Assembly: GCA_020635235.1 (NCBI GenBank)
Contig: JACKAF010000001.1
Coordinates: forward strand, 682,001 to 746,000
Length of the DNA: 64,000 bases
Source of the DNA: Pseudobdellovibrionaceae bacterium
Lineage (GTDB): Bacteria; Bdellovibrionota; FAC87; UBA2466; JACKAF01
Reading direction: 5' to 3'
In this document: piece by piece, positions 44,128-54,161 of the stretch
How the letters are laid out: every line of letters starts with the position of its first letter
Numbering within the stretch: the stretch's first letter is position 1
The notes under the pieces: generated by a model
The model's input: only the letters and a program-made list of their open reading frames with translations
Told to the model about the DNA's origin: nothing
Databases searched by the model: none
Position numbers and translations under genes: made by a program

Positions 44128-44207
44128 GAAGCACCGTTCCAGACTCCCATAGGGAGTCTAGTCACTGATCGGCAGATCATGCACGCTGGATTATGCGCGG
44201 TGCTTCA
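44127..44207 (-). promoter_or_regulatory. Structured 5' leader (three-way junction) of the GGDEF gene
   Basis: Read on the minus strand: a closing stem of ten perfect pairs joins TGAAGCACCG (complement at 44198-44207) to CGGTGCTTCA, whose last base is the A of the start codon. Inside are an 8-bp hairpin AGACTCCC-TAT-GGGAGTCT (44141-44159) and a 5-bp hairpin TGATC-TGCC-GATCA (44166-44179). GCAC (44181-44184) could instead pair with GTGC of the closing stem, offering an alternative fold. It matches no riboswitch class I know; no U-tract follows. Confidence 0.55.
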
Positions 44208-44217
44208 CGTCCCTAAC

Positions 44218-47138
44218 TTATTCGCAGACTGGCGTTGCCTGAATCTCTCGGCCTTCACCGTCCAGGAGCACCAGGTGCGCACAGGACTGACCCTGCCGTA
44301 CCGTCTGCGCCTCATTTAGGTCGATGGAAAACAGGACGCTTTGACCGGTTTCCAGAAGCCGGCGCCCCAAGGATCCGAGGACCACAGGCATTTTTAGAAT
44401 GCGGTGTTCCACGAGTCTCACGAACCAAGCGTCGGGCGCTTCTTTAGCAAACGCGCCTTGAAGCTGGAAGCGGCGTTCGCCCTGGCAGGAGCTCCCGCCG
44501 AGGCTTACTGTGCTGTCCAGTTCCAACCCACCCGAGGTGAGCAAGCTACCGTCTTCACAGAATACCATGTACGGGAAATCGGTCATGAGGTCGTAAAATT
44601 TCTTCGCGGTTTGGAACTGCAAATCCAGGGAAGCGTACTTCGCCGCATCCTCTGCACTCCAGGCCGTTTTGAAATTCAATACGTCCCCCTCGATGCGCAG
44701 AGTTCTCTCGCTGCGCACTTCCCGCAGCTCAGCCGAGGCTGAAGCCTTGAGCGGAGCAAAGTTGTTCTGTACCGTGGCGTCAATAACGCCCGTTTCGCTC
44801 GGCGCTTCTACCTTAACTGCCAGGCTGTAGGCTTTGACGACTAGTTCTATGTCTGCAGCCTTCTCGTTGTTGGCAGGGGCGCTGATATCCACCTCATACA
44901 CACCGGCCTTGGTAATGTTCGTGTGGGCGTAGATAGGCGCTTGCGGAGCGTCCCGATCGGGATCCGAGAAGTCTTTTACCAGACGTCCCTCTTGATCAAG
45001 CAGTTGCCCCCACACTTTGGGCCCGCTTGTGCGCAGCTCGATTTGCGCGGCGGTGGTGCCGGCGGGTACGTCCACGAAGGTACGCAAGGTCTCTCCAACG
45101 GCAACGCGTTGGTTTAGCTTGTAGGTGTAGGCGTTGTCGTCTCCCAGAATGAAAGGGCGGACGACCGTTACCGGGATTTCAAAGGCGACGAGCCCCGTTT
45201 TTTCATCTACCGCAGAAATCTTCTCCGATAGGAGGCCGCTTTTTCCTTCCAAATCCAATTTCACTTGAAAGCTTCGAGGGGCGCGCGAATGGACCCAAAA
45301 ATTTTCGGGTAGCTGAACCCAGCCCGCACTCGATTCGAGCTTGAAGGTGCGCAGGAACAGGGTTTTTGTTTCAGCAGGCGTTCCTGCCGGAAATACCGGC
45401 GAGACTACCACCGTAAAGGCGTTGCTCGGAGTGTGGCGCGAGCGAACAAAGATGCCTTTGCCCTTGCCGTCCGGGGCGACCGTGCTGTTTACGCTGATGT
45501 CGTACTCCATCGGAAGAGAAGCATCCACTTGCGCGAGTTTTTCAAGGGCACCCGGGATATTCATCAGTCCGTGTCCCTGCTCAATCCACTTCAGGTTGTC
45601 GATGGGTTTTGCACCATTGTAGACCGCCTGGGTAACGGACACCCGATCCGTCGGCAGGCCTTTGTCTTTGGCCGCGCTCAGCAGCACAGCCAGCGCACCG
45701 GTAACCTCAGGTGCCGCCATCGAAGTACCGCGGTAGTTTTCATGCCCGCCTGCCCAGATGGGTAGGCTCGAGACGGCACTTCCTGGAGCGGAAATGGACG
45801 GCTTCCAGCCACCGTCTGCGCGGGGACCCACGGAAGAGAAGTACCACATGTTGTCGCGTTCTACTCCGACGTAGCCGTAGTTGCCGTGAGCGGTTTCCTT
45901 GGAGATGTAAGCTCCTGGAGTAATGGCGCGATGATCAGTATTCTGGTGGTGCTTTCAATGGTTTCGCTGACCCCGGCGCTAATTGAAAAGTACGCGTTTC
46001 TTCAAGCGACCTTATCTACGTACTGTCAACCATGGCGCTTTTCCTGTAACCGACCCAGCACGAATGCCGATGTTGATGACCTGGCAAACCGTTTGCGACC
46101 GCAGTTGATGGCGGTTACTGATGCGGTCATGTCGATCCACCGGAGAGCCGATCGTCGCCACCTTCAACGATAACTTTTGAGCTCCTGCGGTGTTACGCCG
46201 TCGTGAGGTTGCCCTTCGAGTAGCTGGCGGCACCCCGGTAAACATGCGTTCCGTGAGGAGCCGTCGGGTCAGTAAAGAGGGCGATAAGCAAATCGATCCA
46301 ATATGTTGCTGGTGCTGCGAGTAAGTCTCGGCTATTCTTCTACCGTGAGTTTTACAACTTGCGGGGCTTTCGGCGTAGTTATGAGTTCCGCACTCTTTCG
46401 TCACCAAAGACTCGATTGTGATTGGTATCAATACGTGACCGAAGAGCTCGGTTCCCTTTGTGCGATCACCCCATGTCTTTAAAGTTTCTGTCGGAATATC
46501 GATGCCGTTGGTGGCGGCATGGGACGCCGAACGGTGAAGTTTTGGTTCCAAGGGTCCACATCCTTCAATGTAGTACTCAATGCCACCCAGACCTGAAAAT
46601 GAAATTATGTTCACCGACTGGCCAAGTTCCAGGAAGTGCCCTTGTCCGGAGAAATCCTGAAAATCGCCAGATTTTATCTTCCCTTCAGTGGGTTTTCTGA
46701 GAGCGGTGGTCCAACCCACGCCTGTATCGAGTACCGCTATCGTGATACCCTTCCGTCGTAGCCCGGATTGGCGCTGATAAAAATCAGGGCTCCCCACTTT
46801 CGCCGGAATCAGCTTAAGCAGGGTGCTAAAGATCCCCTTAGTCGGGTCTCGTCGGTGGCAGGGGCTGCGTCGGTTGTGCGACGGTTGTTCACAGGCGCGC
46901 AAGCGCAGGGCTTCGGGCTTTTGATCCGTCAGGTACGCTGCTGTCATTGCGGTATAGACCTTGGCCCCGGAACCGATCAACACCAGATCTGCATAGAACG
47001 GAGTCGCCGCGGAATTTGCCAGCAAGATGGACTCGACCGCGCAGCGTCCACCACTAAGCCTGGACGACGGTGTAAGTGTCTTTTGGAACAACCTATCAAT
47101 GTAAAAATAACGGCAAAGACAAGGAAGGTAGTAGCCAT
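44218..47138 (-). pseudogene. Subtilisin-like protease (S8, tripeptidyl-peptidase II-like), front half frame-disrupted
   Basis: The intact part 44218-45849 (543 residues) begins just before the catalytic-Ser block YRGTSMAAPEV (Ser codon 45721-45723) and continues through long beta-rich domains. The missing front lies upstream in shifting frames: a lipoprotein signal at 47138 (TTFLVFAVIFTLIGCSK), catalytic Asp in GITIAVLDTGV (codon 46726-46728), catalytic His in PHGTHV (about 46241-46258), then LSLKV and FSISAG. Order and long Asp-His spacing (about 158 codons) fit the tripeptidyl-peptidase II branch. Several small indels break the frame; either assembly errors or pseudogenisation. It would be a surface or periplasmic lipoprotein. 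Confidence 0.75.
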
Positions 47139-47329
47139 ATTCCCCAAAACCCATGGACACCCGCCATGCAAAACGGTGCGCCAATCTTCTACGCATGACA
47201 CAGGATTGGACAAGGGATGTCGTCGGCGAGCGCAGGGGACTTGTCGGTGCGAACATCCGTTATGAAACGTCTTCTCTTGCGATTCAGTTTTCCATCAGTC
47301 CGGTGGCGGAAAGATAAAGAAACGGCCGT
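47139..47329. other. Gap between subtilase and sppA remnants
   Basis: No recognisable gene, tRNA or hairpin terminator. Lies inside the indel-rich block, so absence of coding signal is weak evidence. Confidence 0.3.
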
Positions 47330-48900
47330 TCACCAGCTGCGTGTGGCCCAATGATCTGCTCTGCAATCGAAGCTACCGGTTGTGGGCGTTTTGTTCCGCT
47401 TTAAGCTACCCACTGTCACCGAACGGAGAGAAAAAGAGACGCGCTGTTGGCAAGGACATAGTACTGCAGGCGCCTGGAGCGTGAGACCCACGCGCTTTGC
47501 CGCGGCCTCTACGGCGTCCAGATAACCGCCCGTCTTGTCGACGAGTTTTTGCCGGCGGCTTTCAGGCCTTCGGTCCACACTGGCCCCTGAGCCTCCTCAT
47601 TGGCTTCTTTGAGAGGCGAGTTGTCGTTGTTTGCTGGCTGTAAATCTACAAAGCTATCGTAGCACTGATCCAAACGTTCGCTCAGAATTTTCTTCCCGGG
47701 CCCTGATCCTCGCGAATAGAGATCCGCATACGGCGCGTCCGTAAGGATTTCTTTTTTGAGGTCAATTTTTTGATAAAGCTTCGAAAGATTGACCTTACCC
47801 AAGAACACACCGATGGATCCCGTGAGTGTTGTGGGCGACGCAAAAATTTCGTTGGCGGGAGCCGAAATCATGTAACCCCCGCTGGCGGCGTAGTCGCCCA
47901 TCGAGACGATCACTGGCTTTTTCTTTTTCGCCCGCTCGATCAGAGACGCAATCTGTCGACTGGGTAGGATTTCGCCACCGGGGCTGGAAACGCGGAACAC
48001 TATTGCTTGTGTAAGTGGATCGGCAAGCGCACTTTCAAAGAAGGTTTCCATTTTCTTATACGTTATTTGAGGACTGCCCGCGAAGCTCAATAGAGCGCTC
48101 CGCCCTTGCAGAATATCGCCGCTTGCAACGATAACGGCGATTCGGGGTTGCAGAGCGATGGAATCCTTCATGACCTGTACGTTTTCAGTAAAAATGGCGT
48201 TGAGGCTTTCCTTGCGATCGGGGAAGGTGTCGATGGCGTCGACCAACTGCCATTCCTTGGCTTCTTCCGGGGAAAACATTGCGTGATCAAGAACCTGGCC
48301 CCATTTTTTCTGCGAAATCTTCCGGTGTTTTTGGAGGTGAGCGAAAATTGTTTTCTCCAAAGAACGCAGTCGCTGGACGCTTCTTTAGAGGCTCCTGATG
48401 GGCCTCGGCGTGTAAAGGTTTCCGGGGCTGACTTGTACTTCCCTTTGGCAAAAAGTTCGCCCTCGATGCCAATCTTGTCGAGCGTGCCGCGCAAGTAATA
48501 GCGTGCCTCTCGAAGGCCAGCGAGACGAAGTTCGGAACCTTCCTCTATATAGATGCGGTCTGCAGCGGCAGCGACCAAGTACTCCTTCAGTCCCGCGTTG
48601 CCTAGGAAGACTTCGACTTCTTTGCCCGCGCCGCGCGCGCCGTAGGACTGCGTCCGCTGATTCAGGTGGCCGCAAGCCCCAGCGGGAAAGACGGAGGTCT
48701 ATCAAAATGACTTCGATTCCTGTTCTTTTGCTGGCCTCGTGGTTCATCGCTTTAACAACCGGAGCAGACTGGGGACGATCGTTAACGCAGCAAGCCCCGT
48801 TAACCGGTTCTTCTGCTACGGCGCCATTGATTTGGTCATCTTCAAGGCCCGAATGGAAGCTAATGAGCGATGAATAAGGCTTTACTGAGAATTCAAGTTC
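47330..48900 (-). pseudogene. sppA: Protease IV / signal peptide peptidase SppA, frame-disrupted
   Basis: Inner-membrane Ser-Lys peptidase that degrades cleaved signal peptides. Recognisable pieces in order: GIEVILIDLRLS (about 48710), then another frame EVEVFLGNAGLKEYLVAAAADRIYIE, the catalytic-Lys block GELFAKGKYKSAPETF, then KTIFAHLQKHRKIS, the catalytic-Ser block DYAASGGYMISAPANEIFA and TLTGSIGVFLGKV, and finally KLVDKTGGYLDAVEAAAKRVGL. At least three shifts are needed: near 48690 (one base too many), near 48375 (one too few) and at the T5 run 47546-47550 (one too few). Both catalytic residues survive. Confidence 0.82.
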
Positions 48901-49421
48901 CTATGAGTACAGAGCGGGTCGGTGTTTCCTGGCTGAAAGGCAGAAAAGTAACCGTAAACCCAGTTGAGTTGCAGGACCCACTTGCCATTTGCGTTCGTAG
49001 CCAGCATCGAACTCGGAAATGCCTGCGGAAGCCTGACTTCAGCAGCATTCGCTTCATAGCCGAGAGACTTAAAATTATTTGAACAGGTGTTGATGTTCAG
49101 CGTGAGGCGAACGGGTCAATCGGATTAAGCAGTGTAGACCGGCGGTGTGGGTCGGAACGAGAGAGCCGTTGTGCGTGGGGTTGGTTATTTGCAGGGCCCT
49201 TCCGCCAAGAGAGCCAGGCTAACCCCTGTGGGCCCGCAGTTGAAGTCCCATCGTCAAGGAATCGTAGGCTTAGGCAGCGGAGTCCGATCGGGGTGAATGC
49301 GTAGCGGATACCATAGTAGAGGTAGGGCGTGAACGGTATGCCCAGATAAAACTATATCGGTTCAGATCGCCCACGTTGCGTGCGTACCAGTTTCGCTGAT
49401 GCCGAAGCCCAGCCAGCCGAA
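48882..49421 (-). pseudogene. Probable outer-membrane protein remnant, frame-disrupted
   Basis: Not identified to family. Segments with the alternating pattern of membrane beta strands appear in changing frames: FGWLGFGISETG (about 49400), GIPFTPYLYYGIRYAFTPIGLR (about 49290-49350), then LGYEANAAEVRLPQAFPSS and GKWVLQLNWVYGYFSAFQPG, ending at TAA 48882-48884. It lies directly upstream of sppA on the same strand. The reading is tentative because the frame must be switched by eye. Confidence 0.4.
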
Positions 49422-50159
49422 TGCCATTGAGAGAAGACGTAGTCGTTATGTTTCGGTTCGCGCTGAGGCTTCGTCGAAAACGCGCTCAATGGCGTGGGCC
49501 CCATTTAGATCTCTGTTTAAAGCCCAGCGCGGCTGGGTTTAGGAACGAAGTTACGCGAGTCACGCGCCCGCGATGGAGGTGGTGTACTGACGTTGTTCTT
49601 GCTAATGTCCGCGCCGAAAAACCGAGAAGGACGCTGTGGAGCCCCATCCATTTAGGCAATTTACCTCCATCCTTCCAGCGCCTCGCTATTGCTCCATGGG
49701 TGGCTTTGGTAGCCCACCCCATTCTCGTTTAAGACTGGAGGCCCGCTGTCTTCAAAAAGCGGGGGCCCCTACGTGAGGGATGCGATGGCGCATGGACGCG
49801 TTAGAAAAAAGAGCGCAGTTGCGAAGAAGATGGCGCTGAAAATGGAAGCCCAGGAAGCCAGGGACTGCGCTGTTTCGCAGGCGGTCAGGCTGATGAAGAG
49901 CGCGGCTGTGAACTGTGAGCGCGTCCACGGGCACGAGATTTTGATCCCAAAACCGCAAAGGGCGCAAGCTCAAAGCAGACGCAAAGCGGCAGGATGGTGA
50001 AGTTCGTGACCTAGGACGTTGAAGATCCTCAGCAAGCGGCTTAAGATGGGGAGAGCGTGCCGAGGCTTTGCGCCGCAAAGAAGAAGAAAGCGGAACGGGA
50101 AGCCGAGCGAAAACGCTTTGAACGCAGTGATTGTACGGCGTCGCCCGGCGCGAGAACGC
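49422..50159. other. Unresolved part of the indel block, with one hairpin
   Basis: No family was recognised. Plus-strand fragments rich in Lys, Arg and Ala (for example KKKKAEREAERKRFERS near 50080) suggest a basic or coiled-coil protein broken by indels just before cinA. A GC-rich hairpin CCCGCT/AGCGGG at about 49741-49764 may be a terminator between the minus-strand genes and the plus-strand ones, though no U-tract is seen. Confidence 0.35.
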
Positions 50160-51372
50160 TCTAATGGCCTGCGTATTGAAACTCGCCATCGGATGAGCTT
50201 CTAACTGGCAAGATTGTGACACCAACCTCAATATGTCGCCGGTCAACTCTTTGCGAATGGTTTGCGTTTCGCTGCCGCCTGTTGTCCTCTACGAAGTCAA
50301 GTACTGCATTTTCGTAAAACCTGAACGCGCAGATGGGTGGTGGTGTCTGCTGACCTGGCCCAACGACGGACGAGATCTTACCGTTGACTGTGCCAGCCGC
50401 TTATTCAATCGGATGCCGCCATGTACCTGCCGGCGCGTGAACGGCTTGAAAATTTATGGTGAGCGAGGCGCACTATAACGCGGGATGCGCTTCGGTGTTT
50501 CGCCACCGCGCGCTGCGGAACTGTTTGCGAATAACAACGTCGGCCTGGCTCTGATTTACCCTGGCATGCCGCTTAGTAGAGAGTGTTGCTTTGGTATTTT
50601 CTTCCGGGAGTGCTCACAGAAATGCGGCCGATGGTCGAAATTTCCCCAGACGTGGCGATCCCGGCAATCCTTGCTGGAAAGACTGCTCGCCTACTTAGGC
50701 TATATATTCTGGCATTGTATGGGTAACAGGAGTTTGCGCCCGCTATTCATAAACCGGTGGAAGCGCTTCCGGCATACGCGCGCGCATTGATACCGCACCA
50801 GTCCCCAGAAAACGAGGTCGTGCCTCATTACCATAGCCCGAGGGTGGGGATTCCGTGAGCGAGTTTGAGAAGATTGTGGCGATGTCAGAGCGGCCATTGC
50901 TAAGCACGTGTATTTCGAGCGCCACCATAGCCTGGAGGCAGCTGCTGTCGGTACGCTGCGTTCAATGAACCGCCGGATTGTACCGTGGGAATCCTGCACG
51001 GGCGGACTGCCAGCCACCGCCTGACGCGCATTCCGGGAAGCTCAAACGTTGTTTGGGGGGGTATGTTTACCGGGTAGAGGCTAAGGCCAAGATGTTGGGC
51101 GTGAGTCTAAAACCGAGGGCGAGGCCGTCTCAAAAGCGTGTTTTATGCCTATGCGCGCGTTGGCGGCTAAGTGGTTGATCGTCGCGGTGTATGATTCCAT
51201 GGGGCATACGGGCCCGGATGGAAATGATTCGATCCGATTGGGACTATCTACACAGCGGTGGTGAGCGGTCGCGTGGCGAGCGTCGGCAGTAGGGATCGGC
51301 TGGAGCGCGAACGGAAACAGGGCTGCTTCCGCCGTGCTCCTAGACGAAATCTTAAAGTTCATTCAGGACTGA
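50160..51372 (+). pseudogene. cinA: CinA competence/damage-inducible protein, frame-disrupted
   Basis: CinA couples a molybdopterin-binding-like/ADP-ribose pyrophosphatase domain with an NMN deamidase domain. Pieces appear in order: ELLTGKIV near 50190, QLFANG near 50255, FLPGVLTEMRPMVE near 50610, LEAAAVGTLRSMNRRI, then ESCTGGL (50989-51009), RIPGSSNVVWGG, YVYRVEAKAKMLGVSL, DPIGTIYTAVVSGR and the end LLDEILKFIQD followed by TGA 51370-51372. At the seven-G run 51055-51061 one more G would restore the GG-YVYR frame. At least six shifts are needed in about 1.2 kb. Confidence 0.8.
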
Positions 51373-51499
51373 AGCCGTTGTCGTCCCTTGTGAGGCGGCC
51401 GCTTTCTTCGAAAAGTCATCACTATCTGAGTCAAATGAATTGCGCTGAAATCTCGGTTTCGAATTCAGAAACTTCGGCAGTTAATACTCATAGGTTCAT

Positions 51500-51805
51500 G
51501 GATTCGTTGACGACCTCCGCCGGAACTACGTTGAGCTTTCGCGTTTTGCCTATGGCTTTCTTCCCTTTAGCTTTCTTTTTTCTACGGTTTTTTTACCACT
51601 TTTCTTAGCTCTTGCTCCAATTTTTTCTCTGGCGGTTGATTTTTTTCTTTTTGGCCTTTTTAGTTTTTCTACTTTCTTGCCCGCCTCTTCAGGTTTTCTT
51701 TTTCTTGCCACCGGCGACGTCTTTCTTTTTTTTTTTTTCTTCGCATATGCCCCTGACTCCCTTTTCTAATTTAGGTCCACTGGCTTCAAGTGATCGAGAT
51801 CCCAT
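51500..51805 (-). pseudogene. Lys-rich basic protein, frame-disrupted
   Basis: The minus strand from ATG 51805 reads MGSRSLEASGPKLEKGV, then a Lys run coded by thirteen A (51726-51738), then after one shift EEAGKKVEKLKRPKRKKSTA and AREKIGARAKKSGKKTVEK, ending near VPAEVVNESMNL. Composition resembles histone-H1-like DNA-binding proteins. Homopolymer tracts make the frame unreliable. Another Lys-rich gene is intact at 22741. Confidence 0.4.
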
Positions 51806-52138
51806 TTCAGGCTGCAAATAAATGGTAAAAGAGTTTATCCATTAAATATGTGCACGAAGCGTAAAAAATGCCTTTCTTTCATCGGCAGTTATGTAAAAAA
51901 GGGAATATTTTAGCAGCAGCAGGTCATTAAATATGGCTGCGAAATGCAAACTAAAGGTTCCGCGGGCGAAGATTTAAAATCAACGCCCGGTTGCGTCTAA
52001 ACCCGTAGTCCATTTAAAAACGCAATCTCAAGCTCGTTACTGCAAAAGCTCTGATAAGTCAGGAAGAAGCTGGAAAGCCACCGGATGATGTGAACGCTTC
52101 GAGGTCGACAAGCCGAAGAGAGCCACTCAAGAAAGAAA
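51806..52138. other. End of the indel block, no gene resolved
   Basis: About 330 AT-rich bases with no recognised gene. The stretch 52015-52138 may be the broken N-terminal part of the small gene that follows, since a frame RNLKLVTAKAL ... precedes it in another phase, but no family match is convincing. Confidence 0.3.
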
Positions 52139-52156
52139 GTGGTGGTATCTCGCAGC

Positions 52157-52438
52157 ATGTTGGAAGCCATCGAGCGTCGCAAGCGGGAGCGCGGCGACGA
52201 AGGGGAAAGTCGCATTACGCAGCTTTTCAAGAAGCCGGTGGGGCGACGGGGTCGACGTCCAAAGAACGTCGAATACGGTGCGTCTAACGGCGGTCCGGAA
52301 GACGAGTTTGCTGCAAACGATCCTGAAGCAGAACGCCTGGAGTATGACACGGGAATCAAGGTTGGCTTCTCAGTCGACGGTGATTCCACATTGTTCGAGC
52401 GCTCTGACGACTACGATGAAGAGCTCGATTTCGGCTGA
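52157..52438 (+). CDS. Small protein with acidic C-terminus, unknown
   Basis: The 93 residues are basic in front (EAIERRKRERGDEGESRITQLFKKPVGRRGRRPKN) and strongly acidic at the end (FERSDDYDEELDFG). No known family was recognised; RNA polymerase omega was considered and rejected. A GTG at 52139 is an alternative start. It sits at the edge of the indel block, so the true N-terminus may lie upstream in another frame. mtnA follows after 48 bases. Confidence 0.5.
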   Translation: MLEAIERRKRERGDEGESRITQLFKKPVGRRGRRPKNVEYGASNGGPEDEFAANDPEAERLEYDTGIKVGFSVDGDSTLFERSDDYDEELDFG

Positions 52439-52486
52439 TAAGCGCCGCGCTTGAGTTCTCGTTCGGTATTGGGTAACTGTTTCCTA

Positions 52487-53518
52487 ATGAAACAGCCTCA
52501 ATCCCGAATTAAAGCCGTCGAGTGGCGCGGTGACACGTGTCGCTTACTGGATCAAACCCGGATTCCCGGAAGGGAAACCTATATTGATTGTCGTGACTAC
52601 CGCGAGGTGGTGGATGCCATCCGTTCCCTTGCGGTGCGGGGGGCTCCGGCAATTGGTGTAGCGGGGGCGTTTGCGGTCGTACTAGCTGCGCGTTCGGCCA
52701 AAGATCTGAAAGAACCCAAGCCATTCTTCGAGAAAGCTTTGTTGGAGATTCGCGAGGCGCGCCCCACGGCCGTCAATCTTTCGTGGGCCGTAGAGCGGAT
52801 GCGAGGCGTAGCCGAATCGACGGGCCTTGATGCGGACAGGCTGCTGCAGGAAGCCGAAGCGCTGCACGCGGAAGACATCCAATTCAATTTGGATATCGCT
52901 CGCCACGGCCTGGAGCTGTTTGATCGGAAAATTTCCGTTGGCACCTACTGCAACACTGGGGATCTAGCAACGGGTGGAGTGGGGACAGCGTTTGGGCTCA
53001 TTCACGGGGCCTATTTGAATGACCGCGTTAGCCACGTCTATACCTGCGAAACTCGGCCCGTGTTACAGGGGCTTCGGCTGACGGCCTGGGAGCTATATAA
53101 GAATGAGATCCCTTTCACGGCTATTTGCGACAACATGGCTGCCTCGCTAATGGCGGCCGGGCGGATTGAGGCCGTCTTCTTGGGGGCAGACCGAATCGCT
53201 GCCAACGGGGATGCCGCGAATAAGATCGGTACTTACGCGTTGGCGGTCGCCGCCAAGTACCATGGCATTCCATTTTACGTCGTGGCCCCCAGTTCTACGT
53301 TTGATCTTAGCTTGGCCTCGGGCGCGGAAATTCCCATCGAACAGCGCGACGCTAAAGAGATCCTCTCCGTTTTGGGGGACAACACGCCGCCTGAAGCATG
53401 GCCGGTGTACAACCCCGCTTTTGACGTGACGCCCCACCAACTTATTACTGGGATTGTCTGTGAGCGTGGCGTGTTAAAAGCCCCCTATGCCGAGAACATC
53501 GGGTCGGTACTCGGTTAA
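52487..53518 (+). CDS. mtnA: S-methyl-5-thioribose-1-phosphate isomerase
   Basis: Methionine salvage enzyme converting methylthioribose-1-phosphate to methylthioribulose-1-phosphate. The 343 residues contain RGAPAIGVAGAFAV, the catalytic-Cys block YCNTGDLATGGVGTAFG, TRPVLQGLRLTAWEL and the catalytic Asp region LGADRIAANGDAANKIGTY, all as in MtnA rather than eIF2B subunits. ATG 52487 is preferred over a TTG twelve codons upstream. No other mtn gene is present here. This is the first intact conserved enzyme after the indel block. Confidence 0.95.
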   Translation: MKQPQSRIKAVEWRGDTCRLLDQTRIPGRETYIDCRDYREVVDAIRSLAVRGAPAIGVAGAFAVVLAARSAKDLKEPKPFFEKALLEIREARPTAVNLSWAVERMRGVAESTGLDADRLLQEAEALHAEDIQFNLDIARHGLELFDRKISVGTYCNTGDLATGGVGTAFGLIHGAYLNDRVSHVYTCETRPVLQGLRLTAWELYKNEIPFTAICDNMAASLMAAGRIEAVFLGADRIAANGDAANKIGTYALAVAAKYHGIPFYVVAPSSTFDLSLASGAEIPIEQRDAKEILSVLGDNTPPEAWPVYNPAFDVTPHQLITGIVCERGVLKAPYAENIGSVLG

Positions 53519-53526
53519 ATGGGCCC

Positions 53527-53540
53527 ACGGGGCGCCCCGT
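53527..53540. repeat. 14-bp perfect palindrome after mtnA
   Basis: ACGGGGCGCCCCGT begins nine bases after the mtnA stop. As RNA it gives a five-pair stem with a GCGC loop, a possible weak terminator without U-tract; as DNA it could be a dimeric protein site ahead of the sigma-factor gene. Confidence 0.4.
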
Positions 53541-53591
53541 AGTCAGCAAGTCCCTGTAAGGCGACACCTTTTTGGGTTAGACTAAAAAGCC

Positions 53592-54161
53592 ATGGGGGAA
53601 AAAACAGAAAGCCGTTTGCCGGAGTTGCGGGAGATCGTCAAAGAGCAGGATCGACGGGTCTATAATTTCTGCGAGTACATGCTCTACGATCCTTCGCTGG
53701 TTGCGCCGCTGGTGATAAATATTTTTGCTGAGTTCGGAAAGGTGTACCGACGTCTTGAATCGCAGGCGGCAGATCTTTCAGATGCCGAACTCAGGATCCG
53801 TCTTTTCCAAGTTGCCTGGACGTTCATTCAGCGCCACTTAGCTGCGCAGGAACACAATCTTCACTTAGGCCGCGACACCCGCGATCTGAAAGACTTTGGG
53901 CGCGACCTATTGTCCGGCGCGAACGTAGACGACCAATCCGTTCGAGATCAAATTTTTCAGCGCATTTTGAGTTTGGACGCCGATCTCCGGGCGCCGGTTG
54001 TGTTGCGAGACATACTCAAGTTTGACGATGAACAAACGATGCAAATTCTGGGAATGCGTTGGGGCGTGTACCGTCACCGTCTAAACCGCGGGCGGCTCGA
54101 CTTTGCGAATTTTCTTCGAGGGCGTTTGGCATCGAGCTCCACTACCGAGGCAACTGCTTAA
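53592..54161 (+). CDS. ECF-like sigma factor
   Basis: The 189 residues end with a clear sigma region 4 HTH (APVVLRDILKFDDEQTMQILGMRWGVYRHRLNRGRLDFANFL). The front half has the length and helical pattern of ECF region 2 (RVYNFCEYMLYDPSLVAPLV, IRLFQVAWTFIQRHL) but the sequence is divergent. The next gene is an anti-sigma-like membrane protein overlapping by one base (TAATG), the classic sigma/anti-sigma pairing. Regulated genes are unknown; autoregulation of the downstream nadE is possible. Confidence 0.72.
   Translation: MGEKTESRLPELREIVKEQDRRVYNFCEYMLYDPSLVAPLVINIFAEFGKVYRRLESQAADLSDAELRIRLFQVAWTFIQRHLAAQEHNLHLGRDTRDLKDFGRDLLSGANVDDQSVRDQIFQRILSLDADLRAPVVLRDILKFDDEQTMQILGMRWGVYRHRLNRGRLDFANFLRGRLASSSTTEATA

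Noticed and set aside
46012..47256. Single 414-codon minus-strand frame as one intact protein
   Set aside because: It contains the subtilase Asp motif but the His motif and later conserved pieces are in other frames, so the frame as a whole is not the real protein.
49752..50246. Minus-strand open frame of 164 codons in the indel block
   Set aside because: Arg/Ser/Pro-rich shadow composition opposite the fragments leading into cinA; no recognisable domain.
52139..52438. RNA polymerase omega subunit (rpoZ)
   Set aside because: Short length and position suggested it, but the conserved omega N-terminal motif is not present and the remaining sequence does not match.
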